This document shows, piece after piece, positions 33,070 through 41,638 of a stretch of DNA of 64,000 bases (positions are counted from its first letter, which is position 1; the number at the start of each line of letters is the position of its first letter). Both the position numbers and the translations under genes were made by a program. The stretch comes from Pseudomonas prosekii. GTDB lineage: Bacteria; Pseudomonadota; Gammaproteobacteria; Pseudomonadales; Pseudomonadaceae. The DNA lies in the NCBI RefSeq assembly GCF_900105155.1, contig NZ_LT629762.1:5465501-5529500 (forward strand), read 5' to 3'. The notes under the pieces are model-generated. The model worked only from the letters and a program-made list of their open reading frames with translations. It made no database searches and was not told the DNA's origin.

Positions 33070-35472
33070 TTACTCGACCACAGGTGGGGTTTTTTCGACG
33101 CCTTCGCTGATCAACATCATGCTTTGCGGTGACGACAGGGCGATGCCCATGTCGCGCAGGCGGCTGAGGACGGTGAACAGCAGGTCGCTGCGGGTGCCGC
33201 CGACGGTGCGCGGGCTGTTGACGTAGCCGCTGACGCTGATGACCAGCCCGGCGGTGGTCAGGTCTTTGAAAGTTACCGAGGGCGCGGGGTTGTCCAGCAC
33301 GGCTTCGTGTTCGGTGAAAGCGTCCATCAGCAGTTCACGAATCTTCAGCACGTCAGTTTCCAGCGGCAAGGTCAGGGTGATGCCGACCACGCCCAGCGCG
33401 TTGCCCATCGTCACGTTGCGTACGTTTTGCGTGATGAATTGCGAGTTCGGCACGATCACCGTCGAGCGGTCGGCCATCTGGATTTCGGTGGCGCGCACGT
33501 TGATGCGGCGGATGTCGCCCTCGACGCCGGCCAGGCTGACCCAATCGCCGACTTTGACCGGGCGTTCGGTGAGCAGGATCAGGCCGGAGATGAAGTTCTG
33601 CACAATGGCTTGCAGGCCAAAACCGATACCGACCGACAGCGCACTGACCACCCAAGTCAGGTTGGTCAGGCTGATGCGCAGGGTCGACAGCACGACCATC
33701 ACCACCAGCACCACGCCGATGTAACCGACCAGCGTCACCAGCGAGGCGCGCATGCCGGCGTCCATGTTGGTTTCCGGCAGCAGCTTGTCGCCCAGCCATT
33801 CCTTGAGTGCGCGGATGCCGAGCAGACCGGCGACCAGCAGAATCAGCGCGAGCAGAATGTCGCCGGGAACGATGTTCAGGTTACCCAGCGGTTTGTTGCG
33901 CAGATCCATCCGGGTGAAGCTTTCGAGCAATTCTCCGGGGCTGGAACCGGACGGCAGGAAGGCGAGTAAAACCGCAGTGAACAACAACAACGTGCGGCCG
34001 ATCCCCGCCAATACCGTGCTTGCCTGCGCCTGGTGACGCGGCGACAAACCGAGTGCTGCGCCGAGCGCCAGACCGCCGGGCTGCTTGGGTGAAAGCAGGG
34101 TTTCGCAGAGGTCACCGAAGCAGGCGATCAGCAGATAAGCCGTGGCTGACACCACGCTGATCCACAGCAGTTTCACCGTCAGGAAATACGCCAGCGTCAG
34201 GTAACCAGCGAGCAACGCCAGCAGGCTGAAGCCAACCCACACCGCGACGACAAACGGGATCAGCCCGGCAAAACCGGCGAGGCGTTCCAGCTCAAACTTG
34301 CGACGGGTGCGGCGATAGCGCAGCAGGGCGAAGAAAAACACCAGCGACACGGCCAGCGCGGTCAGGCCGTTGACCGCCACGGTCAGCGCCAGGCTGCTGG
34401 CGATCACGCTGTTGATCCGTTCCTGGGTGCCGATGAGCATCAGCGCCAGCGCCAGCACCACAGGGAAGTGGCCCATGGCGGTAGCGATCTGGTCAGGAAT
34501 CTGCGGCAAGCGCCAGGACGGGTGCGAGAGCATCAACAGAGCACGGCCGAGGCCAACGATGAAGGCGCAGAAAATGATCAGCGTCTGCAACTGGTTGAGC
34601 AGGTTGAGAACATCGGCGGACGGCGCGGCGTTGCTGGTGATGCCCCAGATCAGCAGCGCGGTCGCGGCGCCGATGGTCAGGATGGTCGCCAGCCCGACGG
34701 CGAGTGCCAAAGCGCTGCGGCGCAGCCGACCTTCAGGCAACCAGCGGATCATCAAGCGGATCAGCAACGATTCGAGCAAGCGTCGGCCGACCACCCAAAT
34801 CAACAGTGCGCCGAGCACCACGGCGATGAATTGCAGGCGATTGCCGGGTGCCATGGCGGTGGTGAAAACGTTTTTGACGTCTTTGAGCAGGCCTTGCAGA
34901 CGCCCCAGATCGTCGTCGGTCGGGCGAATAATGCTCGACCAGAATTCGGTGCTCAGCGGGCTCGCCGAGCGTGTACTGATTTGCGAGTCGAAGAGGCTGC
35001 GGCGCAAGCTGAAGATCTGCGTAGCCAGGTCACGGGCTGATTGGCTCAAGCCGCTGGTCTGCTTTTGGTCACTGATCAGGCGGTTCTTTTGGGCGGTCAG
35101 CGCTTTGCGTTGACTGCTGATGGTCGGCGCTTCGTCGCGTTCAACCGGGCCGAGAATGTTGATCTGCTCGTCGAGGTGCTCAATGTCGGTGGTTTGCTGC
35201 GAGGTCAGGCTGTCAGCCTGCTTTTGCACCTGCAACGCAGCCTGGCGCAGGCTCGACAGCAAGTCGTCGTTGGCGCTGACCGAGACTTTCTGACGGATCA
35301 GGTCGAGCTGATTGTTCAGGTCGTCCAGGCTCGCGGTTTCCGTCAACTCCGGCAGGCTGCGCGAATTGCTTTGCTGGGCGGGGTCGGGCTGAGCGAGGGC
35401 CGGCAACGTCACGCAGAGCAGCAACAGGGCGAACAGGCCCGTTATAAAGCGGTTCGGCGTGACGTGCTGCAT
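33070..35472 (-). CDS. mechanosensitive channel, MscS family with DUF3772-type N-terminus
   Basis: An 800-residue inner-membrane protein. A signal peptide (ending LPALAQ, about residue 28) precedes a periplasmic coiled-coil region of about 150 residues, followed by many membrane helices. The MscS core follows: a pore helix rich in Gly/Ala (VGIGFGLQAIVQNFISGLIL near 617) and the beta domain (ERPVKVGDWVSLAGVEGDIR), then the C-terminal alpha-beta domain. Such long MscS relatives relieve osmotic downshock. ATG 35472 is supported by GAGGGA. It lies 72 bp upstream of no partner on its strand other than the InaA kinase further upstream. Confidence 0.92.
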   Translation of the reverse strand: MQHVTPNRFITGLFALLLLCVTLPALAQPDPAQQSNSRSLPELTETASLDDLNNQLDLIRQKVSVSANDDLLSSLRQAALQVQKQADSLTSQQTTDIEHLDEQINILGPVERDEAPTISSQRKALTAQKNRLISDQKQTSGLSQSARDLATQIFSLRRSLFDSQISTRSASPLSTEFWSSIIRPTDDDLGRLQGLLKDVKNVFTTAMAPGNRLQFIAVVLGALLIWVVGRRLLESLLIRLMIRWLPEGRLRRSALALAVGLATILTIGAATALLIWGITSNAAPSADVLNLLNQLQTLIIFCAFIVGLGRALLMLSHPSWRLPQIPDQIATAMGHFPVVLALALMLIGTQERINSVIASSLALTVAVNGLTALAVSLVFFFALLRYRRTRRKFELERLAGFAGLIPFVVAVWVGFSLLALLAGYLTLAYFLTVKLLWISVVSATAYLLIACFGDLCETLLSPKQPGGLALGAALGLSPRHQAQASTVLAGIGRTLLLFTAVLLAFLPSGSSPGELLESFTRMDLRNKPLGNLNIVPGDILLALILLVAGLLGIRALKEWLGDKLLPETNMDAGMRASLVTLVGYIGVVLVVMVVLSTLRISLTNLTWVVSALSVGIGFGLQAIVQNFISGLILLTERPVKVGDWVSLAGVEGDIRRINVRATEIQMADRSTVIVPNSQFITQNVRNVTMGNALGVVGITLTLPLETDVLKIRELLMDAFTEHEAVLDNPAPSVTFKDLTTAGLVISVSGYVNSPRTVGGTRSDLLFTVLSRLRDMGIALSSPQSMMLISEGVEKTPPVVE

Positions 35473-35544
35473 TGTCTTTCCCTCGTTTGCATTGAGCGTT
35501 CCGGTGCACATTGGCAGGTCCGCGAACCTTTGGAGCGGCAAATC

Positions 35545-36264
35545 TTAGCTTAATGCCCGGCGTCGCGGTTGCACGTTTGCGTGGACATCGCTGCCGAGGG
35601 GCTGGCCGAGAATCTTTTCATAGCAGGCAAGGAACGTTCGCCATTCCGCCACGCTCCAGTACGAATGCCGGCGCAGTTGCGGAATATCGTGGCGCGCGGC
35701 GCTCAGAGTAGTGGCGCGGCCGTGGGATTTCTCCAGATCGAGCAACGCCAGTTCCACCTCGATACCTGCAGCGGTGTTCCGTTCCTTGATGAAAACATGT
35801 TTGGAACGCATGCAGCCGTGCTGCCAGCGGCCCAAATGCATTCTGGCCAGCAGGGTCGCCAGACGTTCGAGCAATTGCAGGTGTTCGTGTTCGCTCAAGC
35901 GGGCTTGCCCGCCATTGTCGTACCACGTGTCTAGGTCCTGAAAACCGTTCAGGTCCTTGGTCACCAATAGGCCCTGCCAAACGCCGTCGACCTTCTTGGC
36001 GCTGTAGAAAATCGGCTGGGGCGCGGGCACGCCGAGTTCCTGCAGTTTGGACAAGGCCTTGCCTTCGCGCAGCACGGTCGGACGGCCGAACGGGTATTTG
36101 AGGCTGCGAAACAGGTGGCCGGTTTGGCGTTTGACGTAAACAGTGGTGCCGTCATGCGTGACGCGCTGCACGCCGCTGGTGCCACTTCGGCGCACGTTGG
36201 GCTCTTCTACCCACGGGCCGGAGGTGTTCCACCAATAGTTGAAATCCTGATCAGTCTGGCGCAT
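35545..36264 (-). CDS. inaA: InaA-type lipopolysaccharide kinase-family protein
   Basis: A 239-residue kinase-like protein of the Kdo/WaaP (PF06293) family. Motifs: TTVYVKRQTGHLFRSLKYPFGRPTVLREGKAL (Lys in the ATP site), the helix LGVPAPQPIFYSAKK, ARMHLGRWQHGCMRSKHVF in the catalytic loop area, and LALLDLEKSHGR (Asp of the metal-binding DxE). InaA is known in Pseudomonas and E. coli as weak-acid inducible, and a role in LPS modification is assumed from the fold. ATG 36264 has CAGGAG upstream; the longer frame to 36399 is rejected. Same strand as the channel gene, 72 bp apart. Confidence 0.88.
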   Translation of the reverse strand: MRQTDQDFNYWWNTSGPWVEEPNVRRSGTSGVQRVTHDGTTVYVKRQTGHLFRSLKYPFGRPTVLREGKALSKLQELGVPAPQPIFYSAKKVDGVWQGLLVTKDLNGFQDLDTWYDNGGQARLSEHEHLQLLERLATLLARMHLGRWQHGCMRSKHVFIKERNTAAGIEVELALLDLEKSHGRATTLSAARHDIPQLRRHSYWSVAEWRTFLACYEKILGQPLGSDVHANVQPRRRALS

Positions 36265-36496
36265 CGCGCACTCCTGTTTGCGAAACAAAAAATTTCCAAA
36301 ACATTGCCATCGACGACCGATTGCTTCAATCGTCTGTACGAAAGTCTTGATACAGGGATCACTGACTGATGAAAAATACGGACGTTCAAGTTTGATCATC
36401 GGCGCGGGTTGCAGGTTGCTACGCGAATGCCCAGCCTTAAAACGACTCGGCAGTCACTTGCGTGCAGGCATCTGTCGCACCGCACCCTGAAACGAG

Positions 36497-36523
36497 AAAA
36501 ACCCGCAGCATGTGCGGGTTTTT
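36497..36523 (-). terminator. rho-independent terminator
   Basis: An 11-bp perfect stem AAAAACCCGCA / complement (36497-36507, 36513-36523), followed by T-rich sequence. It lies 21 bp after the NCS1 permease stop. Confidence 0.88.
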
Positions 36524-36544
36524 CAGGTTTGGAACAGTGACGAA

Positions 36545-37960
36545 TTACATGCCGCTCGCCAGTTTGCCGGTGGACAAGCGACGTTTGTACGCCGTGTCGC
36601 GGTTCGCCAGCCAGAAATACAGCGGCGACGTCACCAGCAGGCCGACCAGCCATGACAGGTCGGCGCCGTTGATGTGTTCAGAAATCGGCCCGACGTACAG
36701 CGGGGTGTTCATGAACGGGATTTGCACGATGATGCCGATCGCATAGGCCAGCAGCGCCTGCGGGTTGTAGCGACCATAAATGCCGCCATCGACGTGGAAG
36801 ATCGAGTCGATGTCGTACTGACCTTTATGGATCGCATAGAAGTCGATCAGGTTGATCGCGGTCCACGGCACCAACACCACCAGCAGCACCAACACCATGT
36901 CGACAAAGTGGCCGATGAAATCCGCCGAAGCGCCGACCGCCGCGAAGCAGCAACCGCCGAGAACAATCACCGAGATCACGGCGCGGCTCTTGGCGGTCGG
37001 GATCCAGCGATAGGCGAAGGTTTGCACCAGGGTGATCAGCGACAGCACCGCGCCGTAGAGGTTGAGGGCGTTGTGGCTGATGACGCTGAGCAGGAACAAC
37101 ACCAGCATCAACGGGCCGATGGAGCCGGTGGCGAGTTTGACCGCGTCCATGGTGTCCATGCCGATTGGCGTCGCCAACACGGCAACGGCGCCAAAGATAA
37201 ACGACAAACTGGAACCGAGCACGGTGCCCAGATAGGTGGTCCAGAACGTTGAGGCGACCGGCACGTCCGCCGGCAGGTAACGCGAATAGTCGGAGACGTA
37301 AGGGGCGAAGGCGATTTGCCAAAGCGCCGCCAGCGACACCGTGGCCAGCCAACCAGAGATGTTGAAGCTGCCGCGGGTGAGGAAGTCGGCGGTCTGCACG
37401 TGGGTAAAGATGTAGCCGAAGCCAAGCACGATGCCGGCGCCGAGCACCCAGGTGCCGATGCGGTTGAGCACGTGAATGAAGCGGTAGCCGATGATGCCGA
37501 TGATCCCCGAACCGAGCGCGCCGATAACGATGCCGACCGGCACTGGCACGCTGTCGACCACGCCGTGCAGCGACTTGCCGGCGAGGACGATGTTGGAGGC
37601 GAAGAAACCGATGTACATGATGCCGGCGATCAGCACTACCAACAGCGCACCGAGCGAGCCGAACTGGGCGCGGCTCTGGATCATCTGCGGGATACCCATT
37701 TGCGGGCCTTGCGCCGAGTGCAGCGCCATCAGCACGCCGCCGACCAGATGCCCGACCAGAATCGCGACAATGCCCCACACCAGGTTCAGGTGAAACAGTT
37801 GCACGCCGAGGGCGCCGGTGACGATGGGCAGCGGCGCGATGTTGCCGCCGAACCAGAGGGTGAACAAATCCCGGACCTTTCCATGGCGATCTTCCGGTGG
37901 CACGTAGCCAATCGTGTGTTTCTCGATAAGCGGGGCGGAGGTTGTTGCAGTGGTGACCAT
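36545..37960 (-). CDS. NCS1-family permease (purine/cytosine/hydantoin type)
   Basis: A 471-residue transporter with about twelve membrane helices, an inner-membrane cation symporter for nucleobase-like heterocycles. Family marks: LFTLWFGGNIAPLPIVTGAL (helix 1), the FAPYVSDYSRYLP motif (substrate region), and SHNALNLYGAVLSL (helix 8). GGAG before ATG 37960 decides the start over TTG 37972. It diverges from the LysR gene at 38264 (303 bp apart) and lies close to the monooxygenase operon, so it probably imports that pathway's substrate. A terminator follows. Confidence 0.93.
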   Translation of the reverse strand: MVTTATTSAPLIEKHTIGYVPPEDRHGKVRDLFTLWFGGNIAPLPIVTGALGVQLFHLNLVWGIVAILVGHLVGGVLMALHSAQGPQMGIPQMIQSRAQFGSLGALLVVLIAGIMYIGFFASNIVLAGKSLHGVVDSVPVPVGIVIGALGSGIIGIIGYRFIHVLNRIGTWVLGAGIVLGFGYIFTHVQTADFLTRGSFNISGWLATVSLAALWQIAFAPYVSDYSRYLPADVPVASTFWTTYLGTVLGSSLSFIFGAVAVLATPIGMDTMDAVKLATGSIGPLMLVLFLLSVISHNALNLYGAVLSLITLVQTFAYRWIPTAKSRAVISVIVLGGCCFAAVGASADFIGHFVDMVLVLLVVLVPWTAINLIDFYAIHKGQYDIDSIFHVDGGIYGRYNPQALLAYAIGIIVQIPFMNTPLYVGPISEHINGADLSWLVGLLVTSPLYFWLANRDTAYKRRLSTGKLASGM

Positions 37961-38178
37961 GGCGAACTCCAAGGCAAAGTGAGTACGTGGACGTACTTCG
38001 GTGAGCGCCGCGTGAACGACGCTTTTCTTGTTGGAGTGATCATGTGCAAAGCACCGGCATAGATAAATTAGTAAGTTTGTTGCTTCAAACCTTAAAAAAT
38101 ATATGCCCCGGGTTTTCCTCGCTCCGGTATGTTCCGGGTGTGGTGTTCTCGCGGTTCAACCAGCCAGCGCTGCCTCTT

Positions 38179-38203
38179 GTGGGAGCAAGGCTTGCTCCTG
38201 CAG
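38179..38203. repeat. REP-like palindrome, degenerate
   Basis: GTGGGAGCAAGGCTTGCTCC followed by TGCAG; a REP element in the LysR/permease divergent region. Confidence 0.55.
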
Positions 38204-38263
38204 ATATTCCAGGACAGGTGTGTGCAGGGCAGGTGTTTGGGGTGTTTTTTTCAGGAGGTCTGC

Positions 38264-39175
38264 ATGGCCGCTTATAACTTGCGACAGTTGCGCTATTTCG
38301 TCACCACCGCCGAGTGCGGCAGCGTGGCAGAGGCTTCGCGCAAGCTCTACATCGCCCAGCCGTCGGTGTCGACGGCCATCAAACATCTGGAAGAAAGCTT
38401 CGGCGTGCAGCTGTTTATCCGCCACCACGCCCAGGGCGTTTCGCTGACGCCGAGCGGCTCGCGCTTCTACCGCAAGGCGCTGGAACTGCTGCGGGTCGCC
38501 CACGAATTCGAGCAAAACGCGCTGGCGGACAACGACGTGGTCGCCGGACAAATCGATATCGGCTGCTTCGAAACCGTCGCGCCGCTGTACCTGCCGCGTT
38601 TGATCGCCGGTTTCAAGGAACGCTGGCCGGGCGTGGAAATCCGCATTCGCGACGGCGAACAACAGGAACTGGTCCAGGCCCTGACCGCCGGCAGCATCGA
38701 CCTCGCAATGCTCTTCGAACACGACCTCGACAGCACCATCGAAACCGTCGCGCTGATGCCGCCGCAGCAGCCTTACGCGTTGCTTCCGGCCGACCATCGC
38801 TTCGCCCAGCAAGCGAAAGTATCGCTCGATGATCTGGTGCTGGAACCGATGATCCTGCTCGACGTAGTGCCGAGCCGGACCTACTTCGTGAGCATTTTCG
38901 AAGAACGCGGTTTAACCCCGCATATCGTCTTCAGCTCACCGTCTATCGAGATGGTGCGCGGTATGGTCGGGCGCGGTTTTGGTTTCTCGATCCTCGTGAC
39001 CAAACCGTTTTCGCCGTATACCTACGACGGGCAGAAAGTCGTGTGCGTGCCGCTGGCCGAAACCGTGACCGGCTCCGGCTTGTCAGCGGCGTGGTTGAGG
39101 AGGGCGCAACTGACCAAACCGGTGCAGTTGTTCGTCGATTATTGCCAGGAAGAACTGGCCCGACTTTACACCTGA
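38264..39175 (+). CDS. LysR-family transcriptional regulator
   Basis: A 303-residue LysR protein. The helix-turn-helix is NLRQLRYFVTTAECGSVAEASRKLYIAQPSVSTAIKHLE and the effector domain spans about 90-300 (IDIGCFETVAPLYLPRL). The start has a very strong AGGAGG site. It is divergent from the NCS1 permease and convergent with the operon ending at 39222, so it lies in the centre of the catabolic locus and is its obvious regulator. Longer in-frame starts upstream are rejected. Confidence 0.92.
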   Translation: MAAYNLRQLRYFVTTAECGSVAEASRKLYIAQPSVSTAIKHLEESFGVQLFIRHHAQGVSLTPSGSRFYRKALELLRVAHEFEQNALADNDVVAGQIDIGCFETVAPLYLPRLIAGFKERWPGVEIRIRDGEQQELVQALTAGSIDLAMLFEHDLDSTIETVALMPPQQPYALLPADHRFAQQAKVSLDDLVLEPMILLDVVPSRTYFVSIFEERGLTPHIVFSSPSIEMVRGMVGRGFGFSILVTKPFSPYTYDGQKVVCVPLAETVTGSGLSAAWLRRAQLTKPVQLFVDYCQEELARLYT

Positions 39176-39221
39176 GCGGCGGATACCTGAGCGGCGGCCA
39201 CCTGAGCGTCTGGCTCAGGCC

Positions 39222-40373
39222 TCAGGCGCTGATCGACAGCAGCAGCCGCTGCAGCATTGCATCGCAACCGTGCAACTGCGCGAGGCTGACAAATTCGTCC
39301 GGTTTGTGCCCCTGCTCCATGCTGCCCGGCCCGCACACCACCGTGGGAATCCCCGCCGCATCAAACAAGCCGCCTTCAGTGCCAAACGCAACGGTGCCGA
39401 ACTCGCGCGAACCGGAAAACGCCGCAATCAGTTCCGCCGCTTCACTGCGCGCATCGGTAGCCAGACCGGGATACGCCGACAGCTCGCTGAAACGAATATC
39501 GCTCTGCTCACTGACCGCGCGCATGCGTGGCAGCACGTGTTGCTCGGCGTAGCTTTGCAGCGCCTGCGCAACTTCGCTCGGATCATGCGAGGGCAGGGCG
39601 CGGATCTCGAAATCGAAGCGGCAATCGGCGGGGACGATGTTCAGCGCCTTGCCGCCAGATATGACCCCGGTTTGCACGGTGCTGAACGGTGGATCAAAAC
39701 GCGCGTCGTGATGCTCCGGGGCTCGCAGGCGCTGACCGATTCGCCCGAGTTCGCCGATCAGCTCGGCGGCGTATTCAATCGCGTTCACGCCTAGCGGCGC
39801 GTAGGCCGAATGGCAGGCTTCGCCGTGAACGTCGCAGCGCATCGCCAGTTTGCCCTTGTGCCCGAGCACCGGTTTCAGCTCGGTCGGCTCGCCGATGATG
39901 CACAACATCGGTTTGACCGGGCGCTGCTCCAAGGCTTTCAGCAACGAGCGCACGCCGAGGCAGCCGACTTCTTCATCGTAGGACAGCGCAATGTGCACCG
40001 GCCGTTTCAGCGTCGCTTCCACCAGCGCCGGAACCAGCGCCAGAACACAGGCGATGTAGCCTTTCATGTCGGCAGTGCCGCGCCCGTAAAGCTTGCCATC
40101 GCGCTCGCTCAATTCGAACGGCGCGACACTCCACGGCTGGCCATCGACCGGCACCACGTCGGTGTGTCCGGACAAAACGATGCCCGGCAGCTGCGCTGGG
40201 CCAATGGTCGCGAACAGATTGGCCTTGCTGCGCTCATCGTTGTAGACCAGCTCGCACGGCACGTCGAAACCGGCAAGATAATCGCGGACGAATTCGATCA
40301 GTTGCAGATTGGATTCGCGGCTAGTGGTGTCGAACCCCACCAGCGTGGCAAGCAAGTCGCGGCTGTGGCTCAC
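39222..40373 (-). CDS. M20-family amidohydrolase, acetylornithine-deacetylase-like
   Basis: A 383-residue di-metal amidohydrolase of the ArgE/DapE group. Metal ligands are visible: His and Asp in SGHTDVVPV, Asp in YGRGTADMKG, Glu-Glu in SYDEEVG, and the C-terminal GHKPDEF His. It removes N-acyl groups from amino-acid-like substrates. Pseudomonas uses other enzymes for most arginine-cycle acetyl transfer, so a catabolic role is more likely in this operon. The start GTG overlaps the stop of the preceding DUF1028 gene (GTGA), giving translational coupling. It is the last gene of the operon. Confidence 0.92.
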   Translation of the reverse strand: MSHSRDLLATLVGFDTTSRESNLQLIEFVRDYLAGFDVPCELVYNDERSKANLFATIGPAQLPGIVLSGHTDVVPVDGQPWSVAPFELSERDGKLYGRGTADMKGYIACVLALVPALVEATLKRPVHIALSYDEEVGCLGVRSLLKALEQRPVKPMLCIIGEPTELKPVLGHKGKLAMRCDVHGEACHSAYAPLGVNAIEYAAELIGELGRIGQRLRAPEHHDARFDPPFSTVQTGVISGGKALNIVPADCRFDFEIRALPSHDPSEVAQALQSYAEQHVLPRMRAVSEQSDIRFSELSAYPGLATDARSEAAELIAAFSGSREFGTVAFGTEGGLFDAAGIPTVVCGPGSMEQGHKPDEFVSLAQLHGCDAMLQRLLLSISA

Positions 40374-41047
40374 CGCTCGTCTCCGGCAACGCCGTAGCCC
40401 GGGGATTTGTCCGGGGCGAGGGCGCGGTCGATGTAGTCCTGAACCTGCGGGCGATAGGCGTCCCAGAGTTTCTGCAACTGACCGATCGGGTCTTCATCGG
40501 CCCAATCGACGCGCAAATTGATGATCGGCCAGGTCAGCTCGCCGACCACCACCATCGCCGCCGAATGCACCGGCCCGGCTTCACCGCCGGCCGCAATCGC
40601 AGCGTGCATCGCCGCGAGCAAACGGTCGGCGAGCTGGCCTTCGCCATGCTCGAACGCCTCGACCATCGCCTCGATTACCGAACGCTCGGCGAGCATGTTG
40701 CCGGCCGCCACGCAGTGTTCGCCGGACACCGCATTGTGCGTGCCCAAGGTCTGCGCGCCGCTGAAATGCGCGGTGCGCCCGAGGTGGTCGATTGCGGTGA
40801 TTTGCCGGTATTGGCTGTAGCCGTTGCGGGTCAGCACTTTGTCCAGCGCTTCGGCGGGCGCGAGGCCTTGCTCCATGAGCGCGAGCGTGTCCGGGCCGAG
40901 CGACGGCAGGGTGATGTTCTGCGTCGAGACCGCGCCGACCCCCGGCAACAACCACGGGCAACGCGCGCCGACGGCAATGCTGGAAGAACTGATGGCGATG
41001 CCGAGTTGGCCGGTGTCGGGGCAGCGAGCGGTGATGGAAAAGGTCAT
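40370..41047 (-). CDS. DUF1028-family protein (Ntn-hydrolase-like)
   Basis: A 225-residue protein of DUF1028, whose members are predicted to have a fold like N-terminal nucleophile amidohydrolases. The family motifs FSITARCPDTGQLGIAISSSSIAVGARCPW and HCVAAGNMLA are clear. Function is not established; genomic association with amidases and M20 enzymes fits an amide-bond step. It overlaps the M20 gene by 4 bp and lies 153 bp after the RidA-like gene on the same strand, with a REP pair in the gap. Confidence 0.9.
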   Translation of the reverse strand: MTFSITARCPDTGQLGIAISSSSIAVGARCPWLLPGVGAVSTQNITLPSLGPDTLALMEQGLAPAEALDKVLTRNGYSQYRQITAIDHLGRTAHFSGAQTLGTHNAVSGEHCVAAGNMLAERSVIEAMVEAFEHGEGQLADRLLAAMHAAIAAGGEAGPVHSAAMVVVGELTWPIINLRVDWADEDPIGQLQKLWDAYRPQVQDYIDRALAPDKSPGYGVAGDER

Positions 41048-41112
41048 GGTTTTGCTCCTTTTTCAGGCTGGAAAGAGTTCAGGCCTGGCGAGTCGATTTC
41101 TGGGCGGGCCTC

Positions 41113-41178
41113 TTCGCGGGCGAGCCTCGCTCCTACTAAGGAACGCATACCCCTGTAGGAGCGAGGCTTGCCCGCGAA
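41113..41178. repeat. paired REP elements (BIME-like)
   Basis: TTCGCGGGCGAGCCTCGCTC (41113 on, to 41136) and its near-exact reverse complement at 41155-41178, in the gap inside the operon between the RidA-like and DUF1028 genes. Confidence 0.9.
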
Positions 41179-41200
41179 TGCCGCCATGCGGTTTCGCTGC

Positions 41201-41617
41201 TTACTCAGGAATCACCGCAATCACATCAATCTCCATCAACCACTGCGGCTGCCCCAGCGCCGACACCACCAGCCCGGTCGAAATCGGAAACACGCCTTTG
41301 AGCCACTTGCCGACTTCCTGATAAACCGGCTCGCGGTAGCGCGGGTCGATCAGGTAAGTGGTGGTTTTGACGATGTGGCTGAGGTCGCTGCCAGCCTCTT
41401 CCAGCAACTGTTTGACGTTGCGCATCGCCTGCTCGGTTTGCGCGCGCGGGTCGCCGAGGCCGACCAATTTGCCGTCAAAATCGGTGCCGACCTGGCCCCG
41501 GACATACACCGTGTTGCCAGCGCGCACGGCTTGGCACAAGTCGTTATCCAGGCTTTGGTTCGGGTAAGTTTCCTTGGTGTTGAACATGCGAATACGGGTG
41601 TGAGTGGGCGTGGACAT
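41201..41617 (-). CDS. RidA-family protein lacking the usual catalytic arginine
   Basis: A 138-residue member of the YjgF/YER057c/UK114 family, trimeric deaminases of imine/enamine intermediates or diverged relatives. AVRAGNTVYVRGQVGTDFDG and the C-terminal LGQPQWLMEIDVIAVIPE define it. In archetypal RidA the P-A-R-S segment carries the carboxylate-binding Arg105; here the aligned segment is FPISTGLVVSA with no arginine. So it is not a standard RidA and may have another substrate or a structural role. It lies 21 bp after the monooxygenase gene, in the same operon. Confidence 0.88.
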   Translation of the reverse strand: MSTPTHTRIRMFNTKETYPNQSLDNDLCQAVRAGNTVYVRGQVGTDFDGKLVGLGDPRAQTEQAMRNVKQLLEEAGSDLSHIVKTTTYLIDPRYREPVYQEVGKWLKGVFPISTGLVVSALGQPQWLMEIDVIAVIPE

Positions 41618-41638
41618 GTGAAGCTCCTGAAAAAAGAA

